Part shown: piece by piece, positions 34,594-44,394 of the stretch
Numbering within the stretch: position 1 is the first letter of the stretch
Layout: each line of letters begins with the position of its first letter
Source: an uncultured Lachnospiraceae bacterium
Lineage (GTDB): Bacteria > Bacillota > Clostridia > Lachnospirales > Lachnospiraceae
Reading direction: 5' to 3'
NCBI GenBank assembly: GCA_945919795.1
Contig: CAMEJJ010000007.1
Coordinates: forward strand, 1 to 64,000
Length of the DNA stretch: 64,000 bases
Position numbers and translations under genes: made by a program
Notes under the pieces: generated by a model
What the model saw: only the letters and a program-made list of their open reading frames with translations
Told to the model about the DNA's origin: nothing
Database searches by the model: none

Positions 34594-36231
34594 ATGATTA
34601 GTGCAAATAACGTAACGTATAGAGTAGGCAAGAAAGCCTTATTTGAAGATGTAAATATCAAATTTACAGAAGGAAACTGCTATGGACTGATTGGTGCCAA
34701 CGGTGCAGGCAAATCAACCTTTTTAAAGATTTTGTCCGGTGCTTTAGAAACCACCAATGGTGAGATTGTGATTACGCCCGGTCAGCGTCTTTCCGTATTG
34801 GAACAGGATCATTTCAAATATGATTCCTACCCCGTTATGGATGTTGTCATCATGGGCAATGCCAGATTATATGAAATCATGAAAGAAAAAGAAGCCATCT
34901 ATGCCAAAGAAGACTTTTCGGACGAAGATGGTATCCGTGCCAGTGAATTAGAAGGTGAATTTGCCGAGATGGACGGTTGGGACGCTGAGACCAATGCTGC
35001 CATGCTGTTAAATGGTCTGGGAATCGAGACCGAACTTCACTACAGCATCATGAGTGACTTAAACGGTAGTCAGAAAGTGAAAGTCTTATTGGCAAAAGCT
35101 CTATTCGGCAATCCGGATATTCTTCTTTTGGATGAGCCTACTAACCATTTAGATTTAGATGCAATCGCATGGTTAGAAGACTTTTTGATTGACTTTGACA
35201 ATACCGTCATCGTAGTCTCCCATGACCGTTATTTCTTAAACAAAGTATGTACGCATATTGCCGATATTGATTATGGCAAAATCCAGTTATATGCCGGCAA
35301 CTATGATTTCTGGTACGAATCCAGCCAATTACTGGTAAAACAGATGAAAGAAGCCAATAAAAAGAAAGAAGAAAAAATCAAAGAGTTACAGGAATTCATC
35401 TCCCGTTTCTCTGCCAACGCTTCCAAATCTAAGCAGGCAACCTCCCGTAAACGTGCATTGGAAAAAATTGAGTTGGATGACATCAAGCCTTCCAGTCGTA
35501 AATATCCCTACATCGATTTCCGTCCCGACCGTGAAATCGGCAACGAAGTTTTATCGGTAGAAAACCTGACGAAAACCATCAACGGTGAAAAAGTGTTGGA
35601 TCACATCTCCTTTATTTTAGGACATGATGATAAAGTTGCTTTTGTTGGCGGTAATGAATTAGCCAAGACAACTCTATTTAAAATTCTAATGGGAGAATTA
35701 GAACCGGACGAAGGTAGCTTTAAATGGGGCGTTACCACTTCACAGGCTTATTTCCCCAAGGACTCAACCAGCGAATTCGACAATGATTACACCATTGCCG
35801 ACTGGCTGATGGGTTACTCTCCCGTAGATGATATTACCTATGTACGCGGTTTCTTGGGACGTATGTTGTTTGCCGGCGAAGACGGTGTCAAAAAAGTCAA
35901 AGTCTTATCCGGTGGTGAAAAAGTAAGATGTCTGCTTTCCAAAATGATGATTAGCGGTGCTAACTGCCTGATTTTGGATGAACCTACCAACCATCTGGAT
36001 ATGGAAAGCATCACCGCTTTAAACAACGGTCTGATTAAATTCCCCGGCGTTGAGCTTTTTGCCTGCCACGACCATCAATTTGTACAGACAACTGCCAACC
36101 GTATTATGGAAATCCTTCCAAACGGCACTTTGGTTGATAAAATCACAACCTATGACGAATATCTTGCAAGTGATGAAATGGCAAGAAAACGTACCGTCTA
36201 TACAGCCAATACAGAAGACGACAACAATTAA
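34594..36231 (+). CDS. ABC-F family ATPase (YbiT-like)
   Basis: 545 residues, two ABC domains and no membrane domain. The first Walker A is GANGAGKST (residue about 36) with LLDEPTNHLDLDA. The second is GGNELAKTT, a variant seen in the YbiT group, with LILDEPTNHLDMES. The linker (VKQMKEANKKKEEKIKELQEF) between domains is the ABC-F P-site tRNA interaction motif. ABC-F proteins act on the ribosome, as translation factors or in antibiotic protection; nothing here indicates resistance specifically. Confidence 0.93.
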   Translation: MISANNVTYRVGKKALFEDVNIKFTEGNCYGLIGANGAGKSTFLKILSGALETTNGEIVITPGQRLSVLEQDHFKYDSYPVMDVVIMGNARLYEIMKEKEAIYAKEDFSDEDGIRASELEGEFAEMDGWDAETNAAMLLNGLGIETELHYSIMSDLNGSQKVKVLLAKALFGNPDILLLDEPTNHLDLDAIAWLEDFLIDFDNTVIVVSHDRYFLNKVCTHIADIDYGKIQLYAGNYDFWYESSQLLVKQMKEANKKKEEKIKELQEFISRFSANASKSKQATSRKRALEKIELDDIKPSSRKYPYIDFRPDREIGNEVLSVENLTKTINGEKVLDHISFILGHDDKVAFVGGNELAKTTLFKILMGELEPDEGSFKWGVTTSQAYFPKDSTSEFDNDYTIADWLMGYSPVDDITYVRGFLGRMLFAGEDGVKKVKVLSGGEKVRCLLSKMMISGANCLILDEPTNHLDMESITALNNGLIKFPGVELFACHDHQFVQTTANRIMEILPNGTLVDKITTYDEYLASDEMARKRTVYTANTEDDNN

Positions 36232-36236
36232 TACCA

Positions 36237-36279
36237 TTAGCTTTGACATTGCTTCGAAAGGAAGGATGCTCAAAGCTAA
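36237..36279 (+). terminator. Hairpin terminator of the ABC-F gene
   Basis: TTAGCTTTGA and TCAAAGCTAA arms followed by TTTTA, just after the stop codon. The loop is long (23 bases). Confidence 0.65.
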
Positions 36280-36282
36280 TTT

Positions 36283-36360
36283 TATGATACCAGTATCTTT
36301 TGCCCCATGATACCAACGAATTGCTACGCACTTTGTGCTCTCGCAATCCCTGGTATCATA
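36283..36360. repeat. Inverted repeat, dispersed family copy
   Basis: TATGATACCAG and CTGGTATCATA arms enclose TTTTGCCCC and GCACTTTGTGCTCTCGCAAT. The inner sequence recurs at 19.87 kb. Confidence 0.7.
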
Positions 36361-36394
36361 ATATACAAATTGTAACAAAAGGAATTATGCCAAT

Positions 36395-38065
36395 ATGAGA
36401 GCAGTCGACTTACACACACATTCAACCAAATCAGATGGAAGTTTTACCCCAACAGAACTGGTCGAATACGCAGTCAAAAAAGGGTTAGCAGCTATTGCAC
36501 TCTCCGACCATGACACGACAGAGGGAATTGATGAAGCTTTTGCTGCGGCAAAGGGAACGAATCTCGAAATCATACCCGCCATTGAATTTTCCACAGAATA
36601 TGAAGGCAGGGATATTCACATCTTAGGTCTGTATATCAATCATCATAGTGAACATTTTGAGGAATATCTTCAGGATTTCCGCGATGCCAGAGATGCCCGC
36701 AATCAAAAGATGTGTGAAAAACTGGCAGAACACGGAATTGATATCTCCTACGAACAATTATGTCGAAAATATGAAGGTTCCGTATTGACTCGTGCTCATT
36801 ATGCGGCATATTTATTAGAAATCGGAGCTGTAAAAAGCAGAAATGAAGCATTCGAGCGTTATATCGGCGACCATGCCCCCTGCTTTGTACCTCGCCACAA
36901 AGTTACGCCCATGCAGGCAGTTGAACTGATTCTACGCGCCGGCGGTGTTCCTATACTGGCTCATCCCATTCTCTATCACTTAAGTAAGGCAAAGTTGGAG
37001 CAGCTTATCACCGACTTAAAGGCAGTCGGATTAGTTGGCATAGAAGCTATTTACTCTACTTACAATTCATCGGAAGAACGACAAATTCGCCATTTGGCAG
37101 ACAAATACAACCTACTAATATCCGGTGGTTCCGATTTTCATGGTGTCAACAAGCAAAAACTGGATTTAGGCACAGGTTACGGTCACCTCTTCGTTCCCGA
37201 AGATGTATTGGACAATATCAAGAAATACCGAAGAGAACATGGAAAATACAAGGACCGTATCATCTTTTCCGATATGGACGGAACTCTTTTGGATGACGAA
37301 AAAAATCTTTCGCCCGAAATCCATGATGCCATCCTGAATTTTACATCACAAGGTGGGAATTTTGTACTCTCCAGCGGAAGACCACTTGCAAGTATTTTAG
37401 AAACAAGAGACAGACTGGGACTTGCTCTGCCCGGCACCTATATTATTTCTTACAACGGTGCATTGGTCTATGACTGTGAAAACGAAAAACCGGTCTTAGA
37501 ACGTCGTATTCCCTTTGAATATGTAAAAAAAGTATTGGAAACAGCTAAAGAATGTGGTGTTCATGCACACACTTATAATAAAAATACCATTATTTCCCCT
37601 GCCGATAATGAAGAACTGGCCTATTACCGTATTCACATCCATATGCCGGCCATCATTACCGATGATGTCGTTGCAGCACTGGAAGAAGAACCCTTCAAAC
37701 TCCTTTTGGTTCATTTAAAGGAAGATGGTAAATTAGAAGATTTCCGAAAAGCATTGGTTCAAGTTGCAAAAGGAAAACTGCACACCTTCTATTCCTCTCC
37801 TTTATATTTGGAATGTTGTATGGCAGATGCCTCCAAGGGCAATGCCGTCCGGTTTTTATGCGATTATCTCGGCATTGACATTGCGAATTCTGTTGCAGCA
37901 GGTGATGCTGCAAATGATATTTCCATGTTGGAAGCCGCCGGAATTGGTGTCTGTATGGTAAACGGAACAGAAGACACAAAAAAAGCCGCTGATTATATCA
38001 CGAAAGCGGATAATAATCATAACGGCTTTTTAGAAGTCTTACGTCTGGCGACTACAACGAATTAG
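36395..38065 (+). CDS. PHP domain fused to a Cof-type HAD phosphatase
   Basis: 556 residues in one uninterrupted frame. Residues 1 to about 280 are a PHP domain with DLHTHSTKSDGSFTP, LSDHDTTEG, PAIEFSTEYEG, ILAHPILYH and SGGSDFHG, all the metal-binding motifs. From about 290 to the end is a complete HAD-IIB domain with FSDMDGTLLDDE (motif I), SSGRPLASIL, and AAGDAANDISMLEAAG (motif IV). The PHP half resembles the YciV/RNase AM 3'-5' nucleoside bisphosphate phosphatases. The fusion suggests two successive phosphate removals on related substrates, but the substrate is unknown. Confidence 0.88.
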   Translation: MRAVDLHTHSTKSDGSFTPTELVEYAVKKGLAAIALSDHDTTEGIDEAFAAAKGTNLEIIPAIEFSTEYEGRDIHILGLYINHHSEHFEEYLQDFRDARDARNQKMCEKLAEHGIDISYEQLCRKYEGSVLTRAHYAAYLLEIGAVKSRNEAFERYIGDHAPCFVPRHKVTPMQAVELILRAGGVPILAHPILYHLSKAKLEQLITDLKAVGLVGIEAIYSTYNSSEERQIRHLADKYNLLISGGSDFHGVNKQKLDLGTGYGHLFVPEDVLDNIKKYRREHGKYKDRIIFSDMDGTLLDDEKNLSPEIHDAILNFTSQGGNFVLSSGRPLASILETRDRLGLALPGTYIISYNGALVYDCENEKPVLERRIPFEYVKKVLETAKECGVHAHTYNKNTIISPADNEELAYYRIHIHMPAIITDDVVAALEEEPFKLLLVHLKEDGKLEDFRKALVQVAKGKLHTFYSSPLYLECCMADASKGNAVRFLCDYLGIDIANSVAAGDAANDISMLEAAGIGVCMVNGTEDTKKAADYITKADNNHNGFLEVLRLATTTN

Positions 38066-38090
38066 TAAATTCTACATCAAAATATCTAAA

Positions 38091-38121
38091 AAGGATAGCT
38101 GTTTTACGAGCAGCTATCCTT
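38091..38121. terminator. Bidirectional terminator between convergent genes
   Basis: AAGGATAGCTG and CAGCTATCCTT form an 11-bp stem followed by AATTTT, between the plus-strand PHP-HAD gene and the minus-strand operon. Confidence 0.85.
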
Positions 38122-38155
38122 AATTTTATCAATATCTTTTCTGTTTTTGTTTTGC

Positions 38156-38419
38156 CTATCCCTCAACAATCAAATATCTTCCGTCTCCGACTGCAAACAC
38201 TTCATCGGCTTCCACAATTCCATCGGCATCCATATTTTCCATATCAACACCTTCTTCATCAAAATATTCCCATACTTCTTCTTTGGAATTGACCACTAAA
38301 GCCATGCACTCCTCCAAATAATTCTTTGCCTCCTCCGGGGTTTGCGCAACCGGTTCCGGGTACAGTTTTAACTGATTCTCCAAAAAACATTGTAATACTT
38401 TTTCATCAAAATCCGGCAT
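38156..38419 (-). CDS. Small acidic protein of unknown function
   Basis: 87 residues when started at the ATG at 38419, which follows AAAGGAG and overlaps the last codons of the HAD gene by 14 bases. It is acidic throughout (EEGVDMENMDADGIVEADEVFAVGDGRYL). I recall similar short proteins downstream of HAD genes in Lachnospiraceae but cannot name a function. The overlap points to translational coupling. Confidence 0.7.
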   Translation of the reverse strand: MPDFDEKVLQCFLENQLKLYPEPVAQTPEEAKNYLEECMALVVNSKEEVWEYFDEEGVDMENMDADGIVEADEVFAVGDGRYLIVEG

Positions 38420-39248
38420 AATCTTTCTCCTTTTCCATGTAATTATCATAAAATGCCTGCAAAATCTGCCATACGCCCTTATCCTTCCATCCGGGGCAAA
38501 TATGTTTTGCCGCCTTTTTCACATTGTCAACAGCATTTTCCACGGCATAACTTTCTTCTGCTGCCATAATCAGGCCCAGATCATTATCATTATCGCCAAA
38601 GACCATGGTCTCTTGTGGCAAAATTCCAAGTTCTTTTTGAATCTTTCGTAATGCATTTCCCTTATCAACCGAAAAATCCATGAAATCCACCCATTCCTCT
38701 CCGGCCATGGTCGTTTTGACCCGATCCTTCCATTTGGGAATTAAAATCTGTTCTCCGATGTTTCGGATACTGCCTTTTTTGTAAACAGCAAGCTTTAAAA
38801 ATTCTTCATCCTCTGCCAGAATATCATCCGTCAGGGTCACATCATTCCGATAAGAATCGGTAATTAGGCGAATAAAATCCTCATCCTTGGATTCTAAATA
38901 ACAGCCATGAGAGGTCGATGCCACAACATGGCATTCCTCCGGATACAGCGTACGTAAGTCTGCCATAATTTCTTCCACATCACTTTTTTCCATCTTTGTA
39001 ATGGAAAAATTCTCCGCCGCCAATAAAATATGCGCACCGTTTTCCGCAATATAATCCAGTTTTCGGTTAACAGGCGCAAACATCTTGCGAATGCTCCCGT
39101 ACTGTCTTCCGCTGGCAATCACAAATCGGATTCCCTGATCGCTTAACTTTTGTATAATATCAATCATTTCATCATACATCTGTGGCGAAGAATCTTTAAC
39201 CAGTGTTCCATCCACGTCTGTTGCAATTAATTTAATCTTGGTATTCAT
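38406..39248 (-). CDS. Cof-type HAD-IIB phosphatase
   Basis: 280 residues. ATDVDGTLVKDSS is motif I at residue 9, ASGRQYGS motif II near 45, KGNALRKIQ motif III near 200, and FGDNDNDLGL motif IV near 226. It belongs to the same broad group as the HAD at 30.4 kb but has low similarity. It is followed by an overlapping small acidic gene. Substrate unknown. Confidence 0.9.
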   Translation of the reverse strand: MNTKIKLIATDVDGTLVKDSSPQMYDEMIDIIQKLSDQGIRFVIASGRQYGSIRKMFAPVNRKLDYIAENGAHILLAAENFSITKMEKSDVEEIMADLRTLYPEECHVVASTSHGCYLESKDEDFIRLITDSYRNDVTLTDDILAEDEEFLKLAVYKKGSIRNIGEQILIPKWKDRVKTTMAGEEWVDFMDFSVDKGNALRKIQKELGILPQETMVFGDNDNDLGLIMAAEESYAVENAVDNVKKAAKHICPGWKDKGVWQILQAFYDNYMEKEKDYAGF

Positions 39249-39309
39249 AAAAAAGATCTCCTAATGAGTGCCATTCTAGCATGAGCATTTGTGAAAAATA
39301 GTCAATATT

Positions 39310-41499
39310 TTATTCTTCATGATGTGTAGCCGGCACAAATACCCGTTCTTTTAACGGATCCTCTTCGGCTTTTTTCGTTTCTTCCATTGCTTCTTTGCAG
39401 AAATTTGCCTGTGCCCCGAAAAGCTCTTTTCCGCGACGGTCTATTCGATCATAATTTCCATCCTTATCCAAAAGCTGAGCCTTCATGGTATCTTTCAATA
39501 GACAGTTTAAAATATGCTGTACTTCTTCCTTCAAATCCAGCTGCTCAATGGGAAACAGTATTTCCACACGGCGGTTTAAATTACGCGGCATCCAGTCTGC
39601 GCTGGCAAGGTAATATTCCGGATTTCCACCGTTTTCAAAATAAAAGATACGACTATGCTCTAAGAAAGTTCCCACAATGGAACGAACCGTAATATTTTCG
39701 GATACTCCGGGAATGCCGACCTTCAAACAGCAAATTCCCCGGACAATCAACTCGATTTTAACTCCTGCCGAACTTGCCTGATACAAAGCCTCTATAATGT
39801 CTCTATCACAAAGAGAATTCATCTTGGCTACAATTCTTGCCTCATTCCCCTGCTTTGCCTGTTCGATTTCACGGTCTATCAAATATAAAAATCTGTTTTT
39901 TAACCACAGCGGTGCAAGTGCCAGCTTATTCCAGCTTCTTGGCTCGGAATAACCGGAAAGCATGTTGAATACCGCCGTTGCATCTTCTCCTATATCTTCG
40001 CGACAGGTTAAAAGTCCGAGATCCGTATACAGCTTTGCAGTCGCATCGTTGTAATTACCGGTTCCCAAATGAACATAACGGCGAATTCCATCCTCTTCCC
40101 TGCGGACTACCAGTGTGATCTTACTATGGGTTTTTAATCCGACAAGTCCGTAAATAACATGGCAGCCTGCTTTTTCCAGTTTCTTTGCCCATACAATATT
40201 ATTTTCCTCGTCAAAACGGGCTTTCAATTCCACCAGAACCGAAACCTGTTTTCCATTTTCAGCCGCATGAGCCAAAGCCGCTATAATAGGCGAGTTGCCA
40301 CTGACACGATACAAGGTCTGCTTAATGGCAAGCACCTGCGGATCTCTTGCAGCATTTTTTATAAAATCTACCACCGGAGAAAAGGTCTGATAAGGATGGT
40401 GTAGCAGGATATCCTGTTTGCGAATCTGCTCAAAAATATCACATTCGGGCGGAAGCTTCTGTACCGGCTGCGGAATATAAGGTTTTTCCTTCAGCTCATC
40501 AAAGCCGTCCAACCCGTACAATTTCATCAGCACGGTTAAATCCAACGGTCCGTTGATATAATAGATTTCTTCTTCAGAAACATTCAGTTCCTTGCGGATA
40601 ATACGGAGTAATGGCTTATCAATACCGTCCTCAACCTCTAACCGGATAGCCTCTCCCCACTGCCGCTTTTTCAACTGCTTCTCAATCTCTTTTAACAGAT
40701 CTTCCGCTTCATCTTCTTCGATGGAAAGATCCGCATTTCGCATAACGCGGAATGGATGAACACTTAAGACATCATAATTTAAAAAGAGTTTTTCAATATT
40801 TCTCTCAATGATTTCTTCCAAAAAGATGAAAGTCCGCTGTTGTTGTTCCGGAATTTCAAAAATACGTGGCAAAACACTGGGAACCTGAACAGTTGCAAAT
40901 TCGATTTCGTCATCTTTACCGTCTTTTAATCCTTTTGCGTTTCCTTTGTCTTCCTTAACGGCCTTTTCTTCTTTTATACCTTTTTTTCGAACCAATGCGC
41001 CCAAATTGAGGGATTTATTGCGGATTAACGGAAACGGTCTTGATGAATCCACGGCCATGGGCGTTAAAACCGGATATACCGTATCTTCAAAATAAGCATC
41101 GACAAACTCAGCCTGCTTTTTCGTCAGATTTTCATGGTGCGTAATAATCTGAATCCCGTTTAGAGACAACTGCGGCAAAAGGCTCCGGTTATACGTAGAA
41201 TACTGCATATTTACCAGCGCATGTGTCTCTTTATTAATCGCCTCAAGCTGTTCTAACGGCGTCATACCTGCAATATCTTTTTTGTGATATTTGGCATGTA
41301 CCATATCCTTTAAGGAAGCCACTCTGACCATGAAAAATTCATCCAGATTGGAGGCTGTGATACTCAAAAATTTTAGTCTTTCAAATAACGGATTTTCTTT
41401 ATCCCTTGCTTCATACAGAATTCGATAATCAAATTTTAACCAGCTCAATTCGCGGTTCTCATAATACTTCGGATCCTGGAAATTAATCTCGCTTGCCAT
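39310..41499 (-). CDS. ppk: Polyphosphate kinase 1
   Basis: 729 residues, the PPK1 length. The N-terminal domain starts YENRELSWLKFDYRILYEA and includes SNLDEFFMVRVASL. Catalytic His candidates are in KTHSKITLVVRREEDG and in FLEHSRIFYF, with HLGTGNYND before the active site. It makes inorganic polyphosphate from ATP. An acidic and basic low-complexity insert (KGIKEEKAVKEDKGNAKGLKDGKDDE) near residue 180 is unusual. It forms an operon with ppx just upstream, an antagonist pair controlling the polyphosphate pool. Confidence 0.95.
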   Translation of the reverse strand: MASEINFQDPKYYENRELSWLKFDYRILYEARDKENPLFERLKFLSITASNLDEFFMVRVASLKDMVHAKYHKKDIAGMTPLEQLEAINKETHALVNMQYSTYNRSLLPQLSLNGIQIITHHENLTKKQAEFVDAYFEDTVYPVLTPMAVDSSRPFPLIRNKSLNLGALVRKKGIKEEKAVKEDKGNAKGLKDGKDDEIEFATVQVPSVLPRIFEIPEQQQRTFIFLEEIIERNIEKLFLNYDVLSVHPFRVMRNADLSIEEDEAEDLLKEIEKQLKKRQWGEAIRLEVEDGIDKPLLRIIRKELNVSEEEIYYINGPLDLTVLMKLYGLDGFDELKEKPYIPQPVQKLPPECDIFEQIRKQDILLHHPYQTFSPVVDFIKNAARDPQVLAIKQTLYRVSGNSPIIAALAHAAENGKQVSVLVELKARFDEENNIVWAKKLEKAGCHVIYGLVGLKTHSKITLVVRREEDGIRRYVHLGTGNYNDATAKLYTDLGLLTCREDIGEDATAVFNMLSGYSEPRSWNKLALAPLWLKNRFLYLIDREIEQAKQGNEARIVAKMNSLCDRDIIEALYQASSAGVKIELIVRGICCLKVGIPGVSENITVRSIVGTFLEHSRIFYFENGGNPEYYLASADWMPRNLNRRVEILFPIEQLDLKEEVQHILNCLLKDTMKAQLLDKDGNYDRIDRRGKELFGAQANFCKEAMEETKKAEEDPLKERVFVPATHHEE

Positions 41500-41510
41500 C
41501 TTATTTCCTC

Positions 41511-43052
41511 CTATACGCGTCTCTTCTGCTTAATCACAGGCCGGACACTGTATACTTCTTCAAAAAATTTTGCTCTGGCAGTTAATAAACCTGTCTCTAA
41601 GGTAATATCTTCGGTTGTATCAACCGTAATCACGAGCTGATCGTCCTTGAGACTGGTCTTGACATTCTGAAACTTCTGCTTATGACTTCGATCCAGTCCG
41701 TTTGCCACACGCAAAATAGCGGTCAGCTTTGCAATCATCAGATATGCTTCTCTGCTTAACGTCGTATGTTCACCCAGCTTTTCATAATACTCAAATTCAT
41801 CCCGGTTGTATTTTGCCACATAAGCAACCATTTCACGCTCTGTATGAGACAGACCAATGATTTCCGTGGCCATGATAATCCGGAAACTGCATTCTCCGAC
41901 ATCCGTCTGTGAAATATATTTTCCGCAGTCATTGAGCTGTGCCGCAATCTGTAACAACAACCGCTCACGCTTTCCAAGTCCGTGCACCTTTTTCATCGTA
42001 TCAAAAATAGACACCGCTAACTGCTCAATGCTTTCATTTCGCTTTCTGCTGCACATATAACGTTTGCTGATTGTCTGTGTCGATGCAATAATATCCTTTT
42101 CAAAATCATGGGAAATCGTAATCAGATTATTTTTCTGTGCATATTCATAGGCAATTCCATCACAAAGCGTTGTTCCGGGTGCCCAGATGTGGCTTGCGCC
42201 GGTAACTTCCATAATCCGTTTTATTAAAACCGCACTGTAAAACATCAAAGAAGCATGTTCTTCGGATATTTCCAAAGCCAGACTACAGTCAATCCGGTTT
42301 TTGTGACTGACTTCATCCATGAACTTTTGATAATCGTCATAATCAATTTCTCCCGGAACTTTACAGATTTTATTTTTCTGCAACACAACAGAAAGATAGT
42401 CATCCACGACAATCAGGTTCTGGATTTCACGCTCTTTTAAATACATTTTTTTGAATAACGAAAACTGATTGTTTACCATCTCTTCAATCAACTTTTCAGA
42501 CTGTCCGCTTCGTGGCGCAAGTGCTTCGAGACGCTCCCTAAGACGCATAACACCAAGACGCATATTTTGTGTGGTGACCAGTGAATCCTTTTCAAAGAGT
42601 GAAATCTGAACACTTCCGCCACCAATATCCAGTATGGCACAACCACCTTCGATACACTTATCAAAAGCCTCTCCTTTGGTTGCGATTGCCTTATAATTTA
42701 AAAAGCGCTGCTCCGAGTTACTGATGACATCCACGGTCATACCGGTCCGGTTTTTAATCTGATCTAATACAATCAGTGTATTTTCTGTTTCCCGGATGGC
42801 ACTCGTACCATATGCCTTATAAGCATCAACCTTGTATGTTTTCATAATTTCTTTGAAATCACGAAGCGTATCACACAGTTCATCCATTTTTTCGCGGGAA
42901 AGCTTGCCTGTCTTGTACGAATCCACACCCAGTGCCAGTCGGTGATTGATACAGTCGATTTCCTTAATCCCGGATTTGGACGAGATTTCAAATATTTTCA
43001 TCGTCAGTTCATAGGAACCGACATCGATTGCCGCAAATAGTTTTACTGCCAT
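41511..43052 (-). CDS. ppx: Exopolyphosphatase, Ppx/GppA family
   Basis: About 513 residues from the ATG at 43052, which has GAGGT upstream; the ORF-track start is seven codons earlier. The Ppx/GppA ATPase-fold motifs are visible: AAIDVGSYELTMKI, YGTSAIRE, ILDIGGGSVQISLF and GAPGT-like WAPGTTLCDG. The C-terminal part has an HD-like helical domain (LLQIAAQLNDCGKYIS, LSHTEREMVAYVAKYNR). It degrades polyphosphate or pppGpp. Its stop is 11 bases before ppk. Confidence 0.93.
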   Translation of the reverse strand: MAVKLFAAIDVGSYELTMKIFEISSKSGIKEIDCINHRLALGVDSYKTGKLSREKMDELCDTLRDFKEIMKTYKVDAYKAYGTSAIRETENTLIVLDQIKNRTGMTVDVISNSEQRFLNYKAIATKGEAFDKCIEGGCAILDIGGGSVQISLFEKDSLVTTQNMRLGVMRLRERLEALAPRSGQSEKLIEEMVNNQFSLFKKMYLKEREIQNLIVVDDYLSVVLQKNKICKVPGEIDYDDYQKFMDEVSHKNRIDCSLALEISEEHASLMFYSAVLIKRIMEVTGASHIWAPGTTLCDGIAYEYAQKNNLITISHDFEKDIIASTQTISKRYMCSRKRNESIEQLAVSIFDTMKKVHGLGKRERLLLQIAAQLNDCGKYISQTDVGECSFRIIMATEIIGLSHTEREMVAYVAKYNRDEFEYYEKLGEHTTLSREAYLMIAKLTAILRVANGLDRSHKQKFQNVKTSLKDDQLVITVDTTEDITLETGLLTARAKFFEEVYSVRPVIKQKRRV

Positions 43053-43085
43053 TTTTATGTACCTCTTTTCCAATGAACGAACCCA

Positions 43086-44210
43086 TTAATAATTTCCGAG
43101 AATTTTCATATTTCGCGCTTCATCCCTTAAACCGCGTAGCGCATTCTTAACAGCTCCATCTGCCAGATTTCCTTCAAAATCAACAAAAAAGCGGTATTCC
43201 CAGTTGCGCTCTTCAATCGGGCGGCTTTCAATTTTACACAAATTCAGATTATTATAAATAAAATGAGAAAGCATATGATAAAGCGATCCGCTTTCATGCG
43301 GAATCTCAAAACAGATACTGATTTTTTTGGCATCCTTTAAAAATACTTTCTGATTGGTAACAATGATAAATCTGGTGGAATTGGTATCAGATTGGTTAAC
43401 TCCCTTTTTTAATATATCCAGACCATAAATTTCACCGGCATACGCACTGGCAATGGCAGCCTGTGTCTTATCCTCATCCTTAACAACTTTTTGTGCCGCA
43501 AAGGCATTATTTTGCATGCTGATCTGCTTCCAGTTATGCTCGCTTAAAAATCTGGCACTCTGCATCAGAGACTGTGGATGTGAATATACCGTCTTGATAT
43601 CCTCCATCGTCGAGCCCGGAACACCCAACAGACAATGCTCAATTTTAATAATCTGCTCTCCCACGATGTAATTTTCAAATTCCACAAGCAAATCATACAC
43701 TTCGCTAATGATTCCTGCCGTTGAATTTTCGATGGGTAAAACAGCAAAATCAGCACTCCCCTCTTCAATAGCAGACATGGCATCGCGAAAAGTATTTACA
43801 TGAAAGCTCTGTATCTTATCTCCAAAATATTGAACCATGGCAGCCTGTGAATAGGCACCTTCTGCTCCCTGAAAAACCACACGGACCTTTCCATCATCCA
43901 GACTGTCCACTCCCATAAAAGGCAGTCTGCCGATGCTACCGTGTTCCGCTAAAATCTGATACTGCAGTTTCCTGCTTACCGACATAATCTGCTCAAACAA
44001 TTCCTCTACTGCGCGACTTGTAAAATCACTGGTGGTCAACGCTTTGACCTTGCGAATTTTTTCTTCTTCCCTGACACGGTCAAATACCTTTTTCCCATTC
44101 TCTATTTTATATTCAGCAACCTGCTTACAGATGTTAACGCGTTTTTCATAAAGTTCAACAATCTGTTTGTCAATCACATCAATTTCATCCCGTAATTGTA
44201 ATAAATCCAT
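43086..44210 (-). CDS. pheA: Bifunctional chorismate mutase/prephenate dehydratase
   Basis: 374 residues, the P-protein. Residues 1-90 are the AroQ chorismate mutase (LRDEIDVIDKQIVELYEKRV). Residues about 108-285 are prephenate dehydratase, with VVFQGAEGAYSQAA, VLPIENSTAGIISEVYDLL and NSTRFIIVTNQ (the Thr-Arg-Phe active site). Residues about 295-374 are the ACT domain, containing HESGSLYHMLSHF and CKIESRPIEERNWEY, which binds phenylalanine for feedback inhibition. It makes phenylpyruvate. Grouped with ppx-ppk without an obvious functional link. Confidence 0.97.
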   Translation of the reverse strand: MDLLQLRDEIDVIDKQIVELYEKRVNICKQVAEYKIENGKKVFDRVREEEKIRKVKALTTSDFTSRAVEELFEQIMSVSRKLQYQILAEHGSIGRLPFMGVDSLDDGKVRVVFQGAEGAYSQAAMVQYFGDKIQSFHVNTFRDAMSAIEEGSADFAVLPIENSTAGIISEVYDLLVEFENYIVGEQIIKIEHCLLGVPGSTMEDIKTVYSHPQSLMQSARFLSEHNWKQISMQNNAFAAQKVVKDEDKTQAAIASAYAGEIYGLDILKKGVNQSDTNSTRFIIVTNQKVFLKDAKKISICFEIPHESGSLYHMLSHFIYNNLNLCKIESRPIEERNWEYRFFVDFEGNLADGAVKNALRGLRDEARNMKILGNY

Positions 44211-44215
44211 CTTCT

Positions 44216-44391
44216 GTCTCTTTTCTGTTTCATTTTGTTTTTCTGTTCTATTCTATATTTCTGTTTTATTCTGTTTTCTGTTCTATTTTATTTCATTCTA
44301 TCTCATTTTATTGTGCTCTGTTCATTGCTCTGTTGCCATATCCCCAACACGTGCTACTCACATCATATATAATGCATTGTATATATGATGT
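44216..44391. other. Low-complexity intergenic stretch with a palindrome
   Basis: On the minus strand it is a run of near-repeats of the type GAATAGAACAGAAAA. It is bounded by an 11-bp inverted repeat (CATCATATATA/TATATATGATG) at 44362-44391. No ORF is credible. Confidence 0.6.
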
Positions 44392-44394
44392 GTA

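Noticed and set aside
44167-44388. Phe/Leu-rich ORF in the 44.2-44.4 kb region
   Set aside because: Low-complexity T-rich sequence without a ribosome binding site.
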